Shown here: positions 1 to 7,461 of the stretch, one piece after another
Layout: the number at the start of each line of letters is the position of its first letter
Position numbering within the stretch: position 1 is the stretch's first letter
Assembly (NCBI RefSeq): GCF_002797855.1
Contig: NZ_PGFB01000001.1
Location: forward strand, 124,001 to 188,000
Direction of reading: 5' to 3'
DNA length: 64,000 bases
Source of the DNA: Compostimonas suwonensis
GTDB lineage: Bacteria; Actinomycetota; Actinomycetes; Actinomycetales; Microbacteriaceae
Translations under genes and position numbers: made by a program
The notes under the pieces: model-generated
Told to the model about the DNA's origin: nothing
The model's database searches: none
Seen by the model: the letters and a program-made list of their open reading frames with translations, nothing else

Positions 1-312
1 GGGGTAGATCTCCGACAGGTTGGTGCGCGTGCGCGTCGCCATGGCGGGCAGGTTCGAGGACGGCACCATGATCAGGCGTCCGCGGATGTCATCCGGCCCG
101 AGCCCGAGCCACACGGCGCGGACCACCTCCGCCCCCAGGACCTCGTCACCGTGCATCCCGGTGTGCACGAGCAGAGTGGGTCCGCCGGTACTGCCGTTGA
201 TGACCATAACGGGGATGAGATACGGCTCGCCCGTCGGCAATTCTCCGGCGACGAGACTCAGAGTCTCTCGCGTCCCCGCCGCACCGTCGAATCCTGATGC
301 GATGTCGAACAT
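1..312 (-). CDS. Succinylglutamate desuccinylase/aspartoacylase-family (M14) deacylase, partial
   Basis: N-terminal 104 residues of a zinc-dependent deacylase; the rest lies beyond the left edge. The segment HTGMHGDEVLGAEVVR carries the family H-x-x-E zinc site within a G-x-H-G-D-E context, preceded by the usual N-terminal beta strands (PYLIPVMVING). The ATG at 312 has the purine-rich GGAGACAA about 4 bases upstream. Family members remove acyl groups from N-acylated amino acids. It follows the binding-protein gene by 60 bp with a perfect stem-loop between, so it is probably the distal gene of the same catabolic unit. The substrate cannot be assigned from this fragment. Confidence 0.85.
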   Translation of the reverse strand, partial: MFDIASGFDGAAGTRETLSLVAGELPTGEPYLIPVMVINGSTGGPTLLVHTGMHGDEVLGAEVVRAVWLGLGPDDIRGRLIMVPSSNLPAMATRTRTNLSEIYP

Positions 313-330
313 GTTTGTCTCCTGCCTGCG

Positions 331-364
331 GAGAGGGGTCGGGGCTTACACCCCGACCCCTCTC
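331..364 (-). terminator. Intercistronic stem-loop between binding protein and deacylase genes
   Basis: A perfect 14-bp inverted repeat (GAGAGGGGTCGGGG, 331-344; complement 351-364) with a 6-base loop lies between the stop of the solute-binding protein and the start of the deacylase. No T-tract follows on the minus strand. It may act as a partial terminator or as an mRNA 3'-end stabiliser that raises binding-protein yield relative to downstream genes. Confidence 0.6.
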
Positions 365-372
365 GCCGCGAC

Positions 373-1296
373 TTAGTGCGAGGGGTTGACCTCGGAATGT
401 TCGATGAGGAACTGCTGGGGCAGGTCCCAGCGTTCGAAGATGCCCGCGTACACGTCCGGCTCGTCCTCGATGATGTAGTTGATCGCCGCGGCGAACGCGT
501 CCGGAAGCGGCGAACCCTTGAGGAAGCTCACACCGAGGCTGTTGGCGGGGAGATCCGCGTCGACACCCGCGATCTCGATCGTGGGATCGCTCGCCACCAC
601 CGTGAGGGCGGTCACGCTCGGGGTGAAGTAGATGTCGGCCCTGCCGCTCTTGAGCGCGAGGAGGTTCTCGTTCGTGTTGGCGTACGTCGACGACACCATC
701 TCGGGCAGGCCTTTGTCGGCGCAGGTCTGGACCTGCTGCGCAGCGACGTTGGCGGCCTGTGTGCCGTTCGCGGTGGCGACCGTCAGACCACACAGATCGT
801 CGAGCGATGAGACATCCAGCTCGCGATCGGCGACCGCGACATAGGCGAAGGGCGAGGCCGCGTAATTGACGAAGTCGGCGACCTCCTGGCGTTCGGCGTT
901 CGTCCCGAAGGCGCCGTTCGCGGCCTGGAACCGATTGGCCTGAAGGCCCGGGATGAGGGCGCCCACGTCGCCGTAGGAGTATTCGAAGTCGACGCCGAGG
1001 ATGTGTGAGATCTCCGTCATGAGATCGACCTCGTAGCCGACGACCTTGCCGGAGCTGTCTCGCGCGGTCCCGGGAGGCGCCTCCTCGCGGGATCCGACCT
1101 GGATCAGATTCGAGTCGAGGACATCGGCGGGAAGGAGATCGCGGATCTCCTCGACGGGTGCCGTGACCCCTCCTGCCGCGGCGCTGGCCGCGGGGGTGTT
1201 CGGGTTCTCCGCCGCGGTGTTGTCGCACCCGGACAAGAGCACGGCCAGAACGAATACGGCTGTGCCCATGACGATGACGCGAGCCGGTGTTCTCAT
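373..1296 (-). CDS. Family-3 (amino-acid type) ABC transporter substrate-binding lipoprotein
   Basis: A 307-aa extracytoplasmic binding protein. It opens with a lipoprotein signal (MRTPARVIVMGTAVFVLAVL, then LSGC at the lipobox). The body matches SBP_bac_3: GKVVGYEVDLMTEISHILGV near residue 85, the mixed-lobe segment LCGLTVATANGTQAANVA, and SGRADIYFTPSVTALTVV. This family feeds polar amino acids or related zwitterions to ABC permeases, which are not in this window and may lie beyond the left edge. The ATG at 1296 is preferred to an in-frame ATG at 1359 because GAGGT precedes it and the signal peptide begins there. The gene has its own upstream copy of the cluster control element (1347-1380). 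Confidence 0.9.
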   Translation of the reverse strand: MRTPARVIVMGTAVFVLAVLLSGCDNTAAENPNTPAASAAAGGVTAPVEEIRDLLPADVLDSNLIQVGSREEAPPGTARDSSGKVVGYEVDLMTEISHILGVDFEYSYGDVGALIPGLQANRFQAANGAFGTNAERQEVADFVNYAASPFAYVAVADRELDVSSLDDLCGLTVATANGTQAANVAAQQVQTCADKGLPEMVSSTYANTNENLLALKSGRADIYFTPSVTALTVVASDPTIEIAGVDADLPANSLGVSFLKGSPLPDAFAAAINYIIEDEPDVYAGIFERWDLPQQFLIEHSEVNPSH

Positions 1297-1346
1297 GGTG
1301 ACCTCACTTCTCTGCTGTGGACCGCCAGGCGATATCGTCGGCGAAG

Positions 1347-1380
1347 TTTTGTATGACATTACTGTATGGCAAACAATGTT
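1347..1380 (-). promoter_or_regulatory. Control element copy 2 (before binding-protein gene)
   Basis: TTTTGTATGAC, six unmatched bases, then GTATGGCAAACAATGTT; the same two blocks recur at 5432-5464 with the same spacing. Each copy holds direct repeats GTATGAC and GTATGGC, 13 bp start to start. On the minus strand TTGTTT and TACAAA are 17 bp apart, a plausible promoter overlapping the repeats, leaving a leader of about 45 nt before the ATG at 1296. The architecture suggests an operator for a GntR-type regulator not present in the window. Confidence 0.6.
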
Positions 1381-2619
1381 TCATCCGTATTTCATCTCGG
1401 TATCAGACCCGGCTGGAGTCGCGAACGTGGCGACGATCCCGGCCAGCAACGCAGCGCGTACGGGCATTGCCGACAGGTCCACCCACTCGTCGGCGCTGTG
1501 CGCGCCGCCACCGACGGCGCCGAGCCCGTCGAGAACGGGGAGACCGAGCGCGGCAGCGAAATTGCCATCGCTGGCGCCACCCACCGCCACCTCCTCGAGA
1601 TGCTCGCCGAGCCGCTCACCCAGCGCGGCTGCGAGGGCGAACATCGCCGCGACGGACGCCGTGCGCTCCATCACCGGGCGATTCCACCCCCCGGAGACGG
1701 CGATGCGCGCGCGCGGATCCCGTGGAACGAGCGATTCGAACACGGCGTCGATGCGTGCGGCCTCCGCAGCAGAGGTGACCCTGACGTCGACATCGAGTAC
1801 CGCATGCGCTGCCACGACATTCGGCCTGGTCCCCCCGGAGATGATGCCGGCATTGACACTCGTCCTCGCGTCCGGGTTCGAGGCGGCGTGCAGTTCGAGC
1901 ACAACACGCGCAGCCTCGTCGATGGCGCTCGCGCCGGCCTCGGGCTCCAGACCCGAGTGCGACGCGATCCCGTCGATCTGAACGCGGAACAGGCCCACTC
2001 CGCTGCGCGCGGTCTTGAGCGCCCCGTTCGCGGCCGATTCCGCGACGAGAACGGCACGAGCGCTCGCACACGCCCGCTCGATCCACGGCCGGGAGAACGG
2101 GCTGCCGATCTCCTCGTCCGGCGTCAGCACGATCCGCACCGTCGGGAGCGCGATCCCCAGCCTGCGCGCGGCCGCAAGACCCCAGACCGCCTGAACGAGC
2201 CCGCCCTTCATGTCGAATCCACCCGGCGCCTGGGCTCTGCCTCGCGATTCCCGCCACGGTCGATCGGCAAGCGTACCGACACCCCAGACCGTGTCGTAGT
2301 GGGCGAGCAGAACGACCGGACGGGTGTCGGAGACGAAGCCGGCTCCCCCCGTCGCCGCATAGTCGAGAACGACGACGGTGCCGAACTCGGCGTCCGAATG
2401 CCGCTCCGCCGTGTCGGCGGGGCCTAGAAGCCCCTCAAGCCAGTTCATGATCGCACCGAGGCAGGCGTCGAGGGCGGCGAGATCGCCGCTCGGGCTCTCG
2501 ATCCGGACGAGAGCGGCCAGATCGTCGACCATCCGCGCCGAGTGTCCGTCCAACCAGTCTGCGAGTCCGACCATCGGAAGCGCGGCGACGGCCTCGGGGC
2601 CGGGCACGCCGGCGATCAT
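1381..2619 (-). CDS. M20-family metallopeptidase (glutamate carboxypeptidase/ArgE-DapE type)
   Basis: A 412-aa cytoplasmic di-zinc hydrolase. The M20 ligand pattern is complete: LLAHYDTVWG (His-x-Asp), GGFDMKGG (bridging Asp), LTPDEEIGSP (catalytic Glu-Glu), and a C-terminal His in GAVGGGAHSADEW. The central dimerisation insert sits between. Family members cleave or deacylate N-acylated amino acids and small peptides. The ATG at 2619 overlaps the stop of the upstream deacetylase gene as ATGA, so translation is probably coupled; the upstream in-frame start at 2673 would lie inside that gene. Its context with racemases and a deacylase points to breakdown of an N-substituted amino-acid derivative. 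Confidence 0.9.
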   Translation of the reverse strand: MIAGVPGPEAVAALPMVGLADWLDGHSARMVDDLAALVRIESPSGDLAALDACLGAIMNWLEGLLGPADTAERHSDAEFGTVVVLDYAATGGAGFVSDTRPVVLLAHYDTVWGVGTLADRPWRESRGRAQAPGGFDMKGGLVQAVWGLAAARRLGIALPTVRIVLTPDEEIGSPFSRPWIERACASARAVLVAESAANGALKTARSGVGLFRVQIDGIASHSGLEPEAGASAIDEAARVVLELHAASNPDARTSVNAGIISGGTRPNVVAAHAVLDVDVRVTSAAEAARIDAVFESLVPRDPRARIAVSGGWNRPVMERTASVAAMFALAAALGERLGEHLEEVAVGGASDGNFAAALGLPVLDGLGAVGGGAHSADEWVDLSAMPVRAALLAGIVATFATPAGSDTEMKYG

Positions 2620-3506
2620 GTGCGAGGCACGGAGGTGAGATGCCGCACGAGGTCCGCGTGCGTCGTCGCCCACAGTCCACGGGCACGGATCTCCCCCAGC
2701 AGCTCATCGAGAATCCAGATGCGCGAGCGATGCCCGATGATGTGCGGATGCATCGTGAGCTGGAACACTCCGCCCTCGCCGACCGCACCGTCGAGTTCGT
2801 CGCGCCAGATCTTGAGCACAGCATCCGGTGAGGTGTAGGGCCGTAGCGAGGAATAGCGATCCATCATGAAATACGGGGCATCGTCGCGAATCCAGTCGAC
2901 CGGCACCTCTGCGAGCCCGCTGGGAAGGCCGTCGCGCAGCAGTTCATAGGGCTCGTCATCGGCCATGAGCGAGGAGTCGTAGAGCAGACCGAGTTCGATC
3001 GCGATATCGAGGGTGTGGGGGCTGAAGTCCCACGAGGGAGTCCGCATCCCGACCGGGCGCACGCCGCTCGTTCGCTCGACCGCTTCGAGGGCACGGAGCG
3101 CGAGTTCCCGCTCGGCGCCCGGCGGGAGCAGGGTGGTCCGCTCATGGATCCATCCGTGTGCGCCGACCTCGTGACCATCGCCGACGTAGGCTCGCATCTG
3201 CTCGGGGTAGCTCAGCGCCGAGACCGCCGGGACGAAGAACGTCGCCGGGATCGTATGCTTGGCCAGAACCGCGAGCAGCCTCGGGACTCCTGCCCTCGCG
3301 CCGTAGCTGCCCTGCGCGAGAACTCCGGGCGAGGTCTGCCCGTCCCGCAGCGCGGGCGTCTCGTGGTCGGAGTCGAAGGAGATGGCCACCGCCGCCGCCG
3401 CGCCACCCGGCCATGGCACCGGGCCGAGCCGCGGGCCCGGGATCGCCGCTGCGATGTGGCTCCGCCAGATGGGCTCGTCCCACTGCCAGGGTTCAGTGGC
3501 GGTCAT
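2616..3506 (-). CDS. Polysaccharide deacetylase-fold (NodB homology) amidohydrolase
   Basis: A 296-aa protein of the carbohydrate-esterase-4 fold. Motif 1 is ISFDSDHE, motif 2 is GAHGWIHERT (two His metal ligands), motif 3 is MRTPSWDFSP, and a late motif is QLTMHPHIIGH. There is no signal peptide, so it is probably cytoplasmic. Cytoplasmic members of this fold (for example PuuE-like allantoinases) act on small amides rather than glycans, which suits the amino-acid-type context. It overlaps its neighbours by 4 bp on both sides (ATGA junctions). The substrate is unknown. Confidence 0.88.
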   Translation of the reverse strand: MTATEPWQWDEPIWRSHIAAAIPGPRLGPVPWPGGAAAAVAISFDSDHETPALRDGQTSPGVLAQGSYGARAGVPRLLAVLAKHTIPATFFVPAVSALSYPEQMRAYVGDGHEVGAHGWIHERTTLLPPGAERELALRALEAVERTSGVRPVGMRTPSWDFSPHTLDIAIELGLLYDSSLMADDEPYELLRDGLPSGLAEVPVDWIRDDAPYFMMDRYSSLRPYTSPDAVLKIWRDELDGAVGEGGVFQLTMHPHIIGHRSRIWILDELLGEIRARGLWATTHADLVRHLTSVPRT

Positions 3507-4240
3507 AGCGCCGACTCCAGAACGAATGGCTCGTCAACGGTCGCGATCAAGCCCGCGACCGTCACGCTGATGCGCGCCGGGTCGAGCACAGGAAGGCCGA
3601 GCTCGGCGATCAGCGGATCTCGCACCCCGAGGGTCGCGAAGGTCATGCAGCCGAACTGGAAAGCCGCGGCCCCGTCCTCCTCGATCGCTGCGCGTCCCTG
3701 GGCGACGATGCTGCGTCGAACCTCGTCGAGCGCTCTGGGATCGTCCATCATCCCCGCGATCTCTGCGACTGATACACCGATGTGCCGCACCGAGCAGACC
3801 TGCGCGTCGGGATACTGACTCGCGAGCTTGTCACGGGTCGCCCCGGCGATGACGGCATCGCTTGTGAGAATCGTGACGGGGCGTCCGAGCGTCTCGACCA
3901 CACGCAAAGTCGCCTCGAACGGCCCGACGATCGGCACTGCCGAGCCCGATCGGATCTCGTCGAGTCCCGGATCGATCGCCCCGGCCAGAACTCCCACGGA
4001 GTAGCGCTCCGGATCGAGGGATGACACCAGATCGACCATGCTCGCTACAGCAGGGCCGAAGTCGGTCGGCTGGCTGAGGAATCGCGGGGAAGCCTCTGGA
4101 GTCAACAATTCGAGCTCGAGGCCGCGGGGAGCGTACCCGCCGATCTCGTCCTGACGGCGCTGCCGTTCCTCGGGGCTGAAGCCCGACGAGGCCACCAGCC
4201 ATGCGATCCGTCTTCCGGATCCGCTGTCGTTTACGTTCAC
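3503..4240 (-). CDS. Asp/Glu/hydantoin racemase-superfamily protein lacking the first catalytic Cys
   Basis: About 245 aa, starting at a GTG (4240) preceded by GGGAGAGA. The C-terminal half is typical of the superfamily: PVTILTSDAVI, VRHIGVSVAEI and FQFGCMTFATLG, which supplies the second catalytic cysteine. At the first site, where the family usually has a Cys before D-P, this protein reads VGVLAGAIDPGLDEIR, so Cys is replaced by Ala/Gly. It may therefore be a one-base lyase, decarboxylase or isomerase-like variant rather than a two-base racemase. It lies 58 bp after the enolase-superfamily gene and overlaps the deacetylase gene by 4 bp. Confidence 0.8.
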   Translation of the reverse strand: MNVNDSGSGRRIAWLVASSGFSPEERQRRQDEIGGYAPRGLELELLTPEASPRFLSQPTDFGPAVASMVDLVSSLDPERYSVGVLAGAIDPGLDEIRSGSAVPIVGPFEATLRVVETLGRPVTILTSDAVIAGATRDKLASQYPDAQVCSVRHIGVSVAEIAGMMDDPRALDEVRRSIVAQGRAAIEEDGAAAFQFGCMTFATLGVRDPLIAELGLPVLDPARISVTVAGLIATVDEPFVLESAL

Positions 4241-4298
4241 GCTCTCTCCCTTGTTGTCATCGAGTTCTGTTGTCGTCGAACGCCGCGCGTCTCCGTCG

Positions 4299-5414
4299 TC
4301 ATCGAGTGATGCGTGTGCGGGCGATCTCATGCATGCGGACGAAGTCCCCGTCGATCTGCTGCCCGAGTCCTGGGCCGTCGGGCACCAGGATCGTGCCCGA
4401 CTCCGGATCGAGCGGTGGGATGGCGGCTGCCCGGTTGTAGTCGAGCACCGGGGTCGTGAGACCGATCGTGTCGACATTCCCTGCCGCCGCGACGAGCTGG
4501 ATGTTCGCGAGGTTCATGCTCGGACTCCCACCGTGATGGATGGCAACCCGCTGACCGTGCGCAGCAGCGGCTTGGGCCACCTGGAAGGCCCCCGAGATCC
4601 CTCCCTTCCAGAGGCAGTCGATCTCGATGTAGTCGAACGCCCCGGAACGGATAGCGAGCTCCGCAGCACGCGGCCCACCGGGCGCTGTCTCGAACCCCAC
4701 GATCGCCAACCCCGGAAGATCACGACGAAGGCGCGCGTTGGTGTCGAAGTCGTACGCGGCGAAGGGCTCCTCCAGCCACTCGCCTCCGAGCTCGACGTAG
4801 ACGCGTCCGACGTGCAGCGCATCATCGTAGGAGAGCTCGTTCGCCGCATCGAAGGAGAGCTCGGTGTGGGGAAGTTCCTCCCTGATACGACGCGACAGCA
4901 CGAGATCGCGCTCGAGATCCCCGCTGAAATGCACCTTGATGCCCCGGAAGCCCGCCGCGTCCTGCTCCACCGCTGCCGCTACTCCTGCCTCCACGTCCGA
5001 GAACCGCGGAATGCTCGCATATGCGCGCACGGTCGCGGCGGGTTCTTCGGCGAGCATCCGGGCGACGGAGCGCCCCTCCAGCAGGCCTCGAAGGTCCCAG
5101 AGCGCCACATCCGCCACGCTGAGCGGGAAGACCGGCAGAAACTGCGTCGAGTAGTCGCGCAACATCCTGGCGTAGAACGCTGCGTGATCGTCGGTGTCGA
5201 GGCCGACGAGCTGCGGCCCGATGTGGCCGAGGAGCCAGGTGCCGATGCTGCGCCAATCGAGGCCAAGATTGCAGCGACTCATCGCGTAGCCCGTCTGACC
5301 GCCCGCGGTGATCGCGAGCATGCAGGCCTGCTCCCGATCCCCCCATCGATCTCGGTTCAACGGGCCCGCCTCATATTCCAGCCCGACCACGTCGATCGAT
5401 TCGATGACAGCCAT
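4299..5414 (-). CDS. Enolase-superfamily (mandelate racemase/muconate lactonizing-type) enzyme
   Basis: A 371-aa TIM-barrel enzyme. The capping domain covers roughly residues 1-130. Barrel motifs follow: RGIKVHFSGD (K-x-H instead of the usual K-x-K), LSFDAANELS (first metal Asp), EWLEEPFAAYD (second metal Glu), IVGFETAPGG (third Glu), DYIEIDCLWKGGISG, and VAIHHGGSP, a His at the barrel-7 base position as in mandelate-racemase-type dehydratases and racemases. Such enzymes abstract a proton alpha to a carboxylate. The ATG at 5414 is preceded by GGAAGGA. It is the first gene of the cluster and follows control element copy 1. The substrate is not assignable. Confidence 0.88.
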   Translation of the reverse strand: MAVIESIDVVGLEYEAGPLNRDRWGDREQACMLAITAGGQTGYAMSRCNLGLDWRSIGTWLLGHIGPQLVGLDTDDHAAFYARMLRDYSTQFLPVFPLSVADVALWDLRGLLEGRSVARMLAEEPAATVRAYASIPRFSDVEAGVAAAVEQDAAGFRGIKVHFSGDLERDLVLSRRIREELPHTELSFDAANELSYDDALHVGRVYVELGGEWLEEPFAAYDFDTNARLRRDLPGLAIVGFETAPGGPRAAELAIRSGAFDYIEIDCLWKGGISGAFQVAQAAAAHGQRVAIHHGGSPSMNLANIQLVAAAGNVDTIGLTTPVLDYNRAAAIPPLDPESGTILVPDGPGLGQQIDGDFVRMHEIARTRITR

Positions 5415-5431
5415 CGCACGATGTCCTTCCG

Positions 5432-5464
5432 TTTTGTATGACTGTATCGTATGGCAAAAATGTT
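5432..5464 (-). promoter_or_regulatory. Control element copy 1 (before enolase-superfamily gene)
   Basis: TTTTGTATGAC, six unmatched bases, then GTATGGCAAAAATGTT, matching 1347-1380 in both blocks and their spacing. The direct repeats GTATGAC (5436-5442) and GTATGGC (5449-5455) are 13 bp apart. A TACAAA-like -10 on the minus strand would put the transcript start inside the Shine-Dalgarno region, so the operator role is better supported than the exact promoter position. Confidence 0.6.
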
Positions 5465-5621
5465 CACAGAACTCGTCCCGTCTGCATCTCGCTCGCCGAC
5501 GGTCGCCGCTGGTCCGACCGCTTCGCTCGACCGCCGCCTATGACGACGCGAGTATTCCCGTGCATCCCGGCGAGACGGTCGCTACGTCTGCTCGCGCAAG
5601 CGCAAGGACTAGATCGGCGCT

Positions 5622-7208
5622 GTGAGCCCCGGCGCCGACCATGGCCGCTTGACGGCGTCTCGGCGCCGAACCTACTCCGCCCCGCCCAGGCCGGTGTCGG
5701 CCTGTCCGTTCCCGCCGTCGCGCGCCGACCACGTCGCCGCCTCCACCGCATTACACGAGCGGTTCTCGCTCCGGCTGCGCGCAGCGGACGAGCTGCGGGA
5801 CACCCCCACCGTCGTCCCGGAGGTGCTCGGGAGGGCGCGCCGAGGCGATGCAGACACGCGGCTGCTCGTCGAGCTGTTTGTGAACTACTGCCGATATCTC
5901 CTCGCGTCCAGTTCGCGCCCCGGCACGCTCCCGTCGAATCTGCAGGGCATCTGGAACGCTCAGCGGTGGCCGAACTGGGAAAGCGACTTCCATCCCAACA
6001 TCAACCTGCAGCTCAACTACTGGCCGGCGGACCCGATGGGGCTGCCGGAGTGCGTCGAGCCGTTGGCGGACTGGCTCGAAACCGCGAGACGCAATGGCGA
6101 GATCACCGCGCGGGAGACCTACGCCGTCGAGAACGGCTGGACGATGAACCACATCAGCAACGCCTGGGGATTCACCGCGCCCGGCGCGGGGGTGTTCGGG
6201 ATCTGGCCGATGGGCGGCGCGTGGATGACGATAAGCCTCTACGATCACTACCTCTTCACCCAGGACATCGACTTCCTCCGCGAGCGGGTATACCCGCTCA
6301 TGAAGGGCGCCGCCGAGTTCTTCTTCGACTTTCTGGTCGAGGCTCCGGCGGGAAGTCCGGTCGCCGGTCGTCTGGTCACCGTTCCCTCGAACTCGCCGGA
6401 GAACTCCTTCCGCGACCGCGACGGGGCGGAGGCCTTCATCACCTACGGCGCCACCATGGACTCGATGATCGTGTCTGACCTCTTCACCTCGACGATCGAC
6501 GCGCTGACGGTGCTCCGCCGGCAGCAGCCGGATCTCGACCTCGGCCTGGATGAACGACTGGCCGCCACGCGCGCCCGGCTCGTCCCCGTGCGCATCAGCC
6601 CGACCACGGGCGGCATCCAGGAGTGGGCGGAGGACTACGAGGAGGTCGATCCCGGACACCGGCACGTCTCGCCGCTGTACGACGCCTTCCCTAGACGACG
6701 CATCTCCTACGCGAAGAGTCCCGAGCTCGCCGCGGCCGCCGCGCGCACGATCGCCCGCAAGTTCGCCTCCGGCTACGAGGAGGAGGGATGGAGCCTCGGC
6801 TGGATTGCGGCCATCTTCGCCCGCCTTGAGGACGGCGACGGGGCGCTCGACTGCGTAGAACGACTGCTGCGCCACCTGCTCTTCCAGAACCTCTTCGTCG
6901 AGGCCCACATGCACCCGCAAGTTGGCGACATGCAAGGCGTCCCCACCGCCGTGCTCGAGATGCTCGCGTTCGGCGACGTCGACCGGATCGAGCTCCTCCC
7001 GGCACTCCCCGCGGCTTGGCCCGAGGGAGAGGTCAGGGGACTTCGTCTCCGCGGCAACCGCGAGCTGACGATGTCCTGGCGGGAGAGTCGGCTGCTGCGA
7101 GCTGAGATCGTCCACCACAGCACCGGAGCGCGGCCCGAGATACTGGTCAAGACCGACGGCGACTACACGATCACCCACGTCGGCGGCACGACCACGATCG
7201 CTCCCTGA
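5622..7208 (+). pseudogene. N-terminally truncated GH95-family alpha-L-fucosidase
   Basis: 528 codons encode the (alpha/alpha)6 catalytic barrel and C-terminal beta domain of a GH95 glycosidase. Recognisable blocks are LASSSRPGTLPSNLQGIWNA, HPNINLQLNYWPAD (paired Asn of the active site), GVFGIWPMGGAW, VPSNSPENSF, QEWAEDYEEVDPGHRHVSPL and the C-terminal LLPALPAAWPEG. Full-length GH95 enzymes are about 750-800 aa; homology here begins only near residue 35, so the N-terminal super-sandwich domain and any signal peptide are missing. The upstream 5465-5620 encodes nothing similar in any frame. Near the end, a family G-D-G-G-T-G-W-S block reads GYEEEGWSLGW. Probably a decayed gene, though an expressed fragment cannot be excluded. 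Confidence 0.7.
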
Positions 7209-7461
7209 CGAGGAAGCCCGGCCTCGATCGCCGCTCCGGTGGAGGCTCTTGGCGGCTCATCGCGCAACGCTTGGTGCGCACGGCCACCACGTCGTGAGCG
7301 GACATCGTGCTTCCGGCCCTTGCGCCCACGACTGCGATGGACCGTATCTGCGGCCGGTATGGTCGGGTCTTCTTCGCCGCGATCCGCCATCACGGCACCT
7401 TTCCCGCTACGCTCACGCACGACGCGTCAGGCCGGAGACGCCAGTGAATCCACAGACTCGT

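Noticed and set aside
5751-7178. 475-codon minus-strand ORF opposite the GH95 fragment
   Set aside because: No recognisable domain; composition typical of an antisense shadow, and the plus strand encodes clear GH95 blocks.
7209-7461. Possible small genes between the GH95 fragment and the glycine-rich protein
   Set aside because: Short frames on both strands lack ribosome sites, GC3 bias and any recognisable motif; nothing supportable seen.
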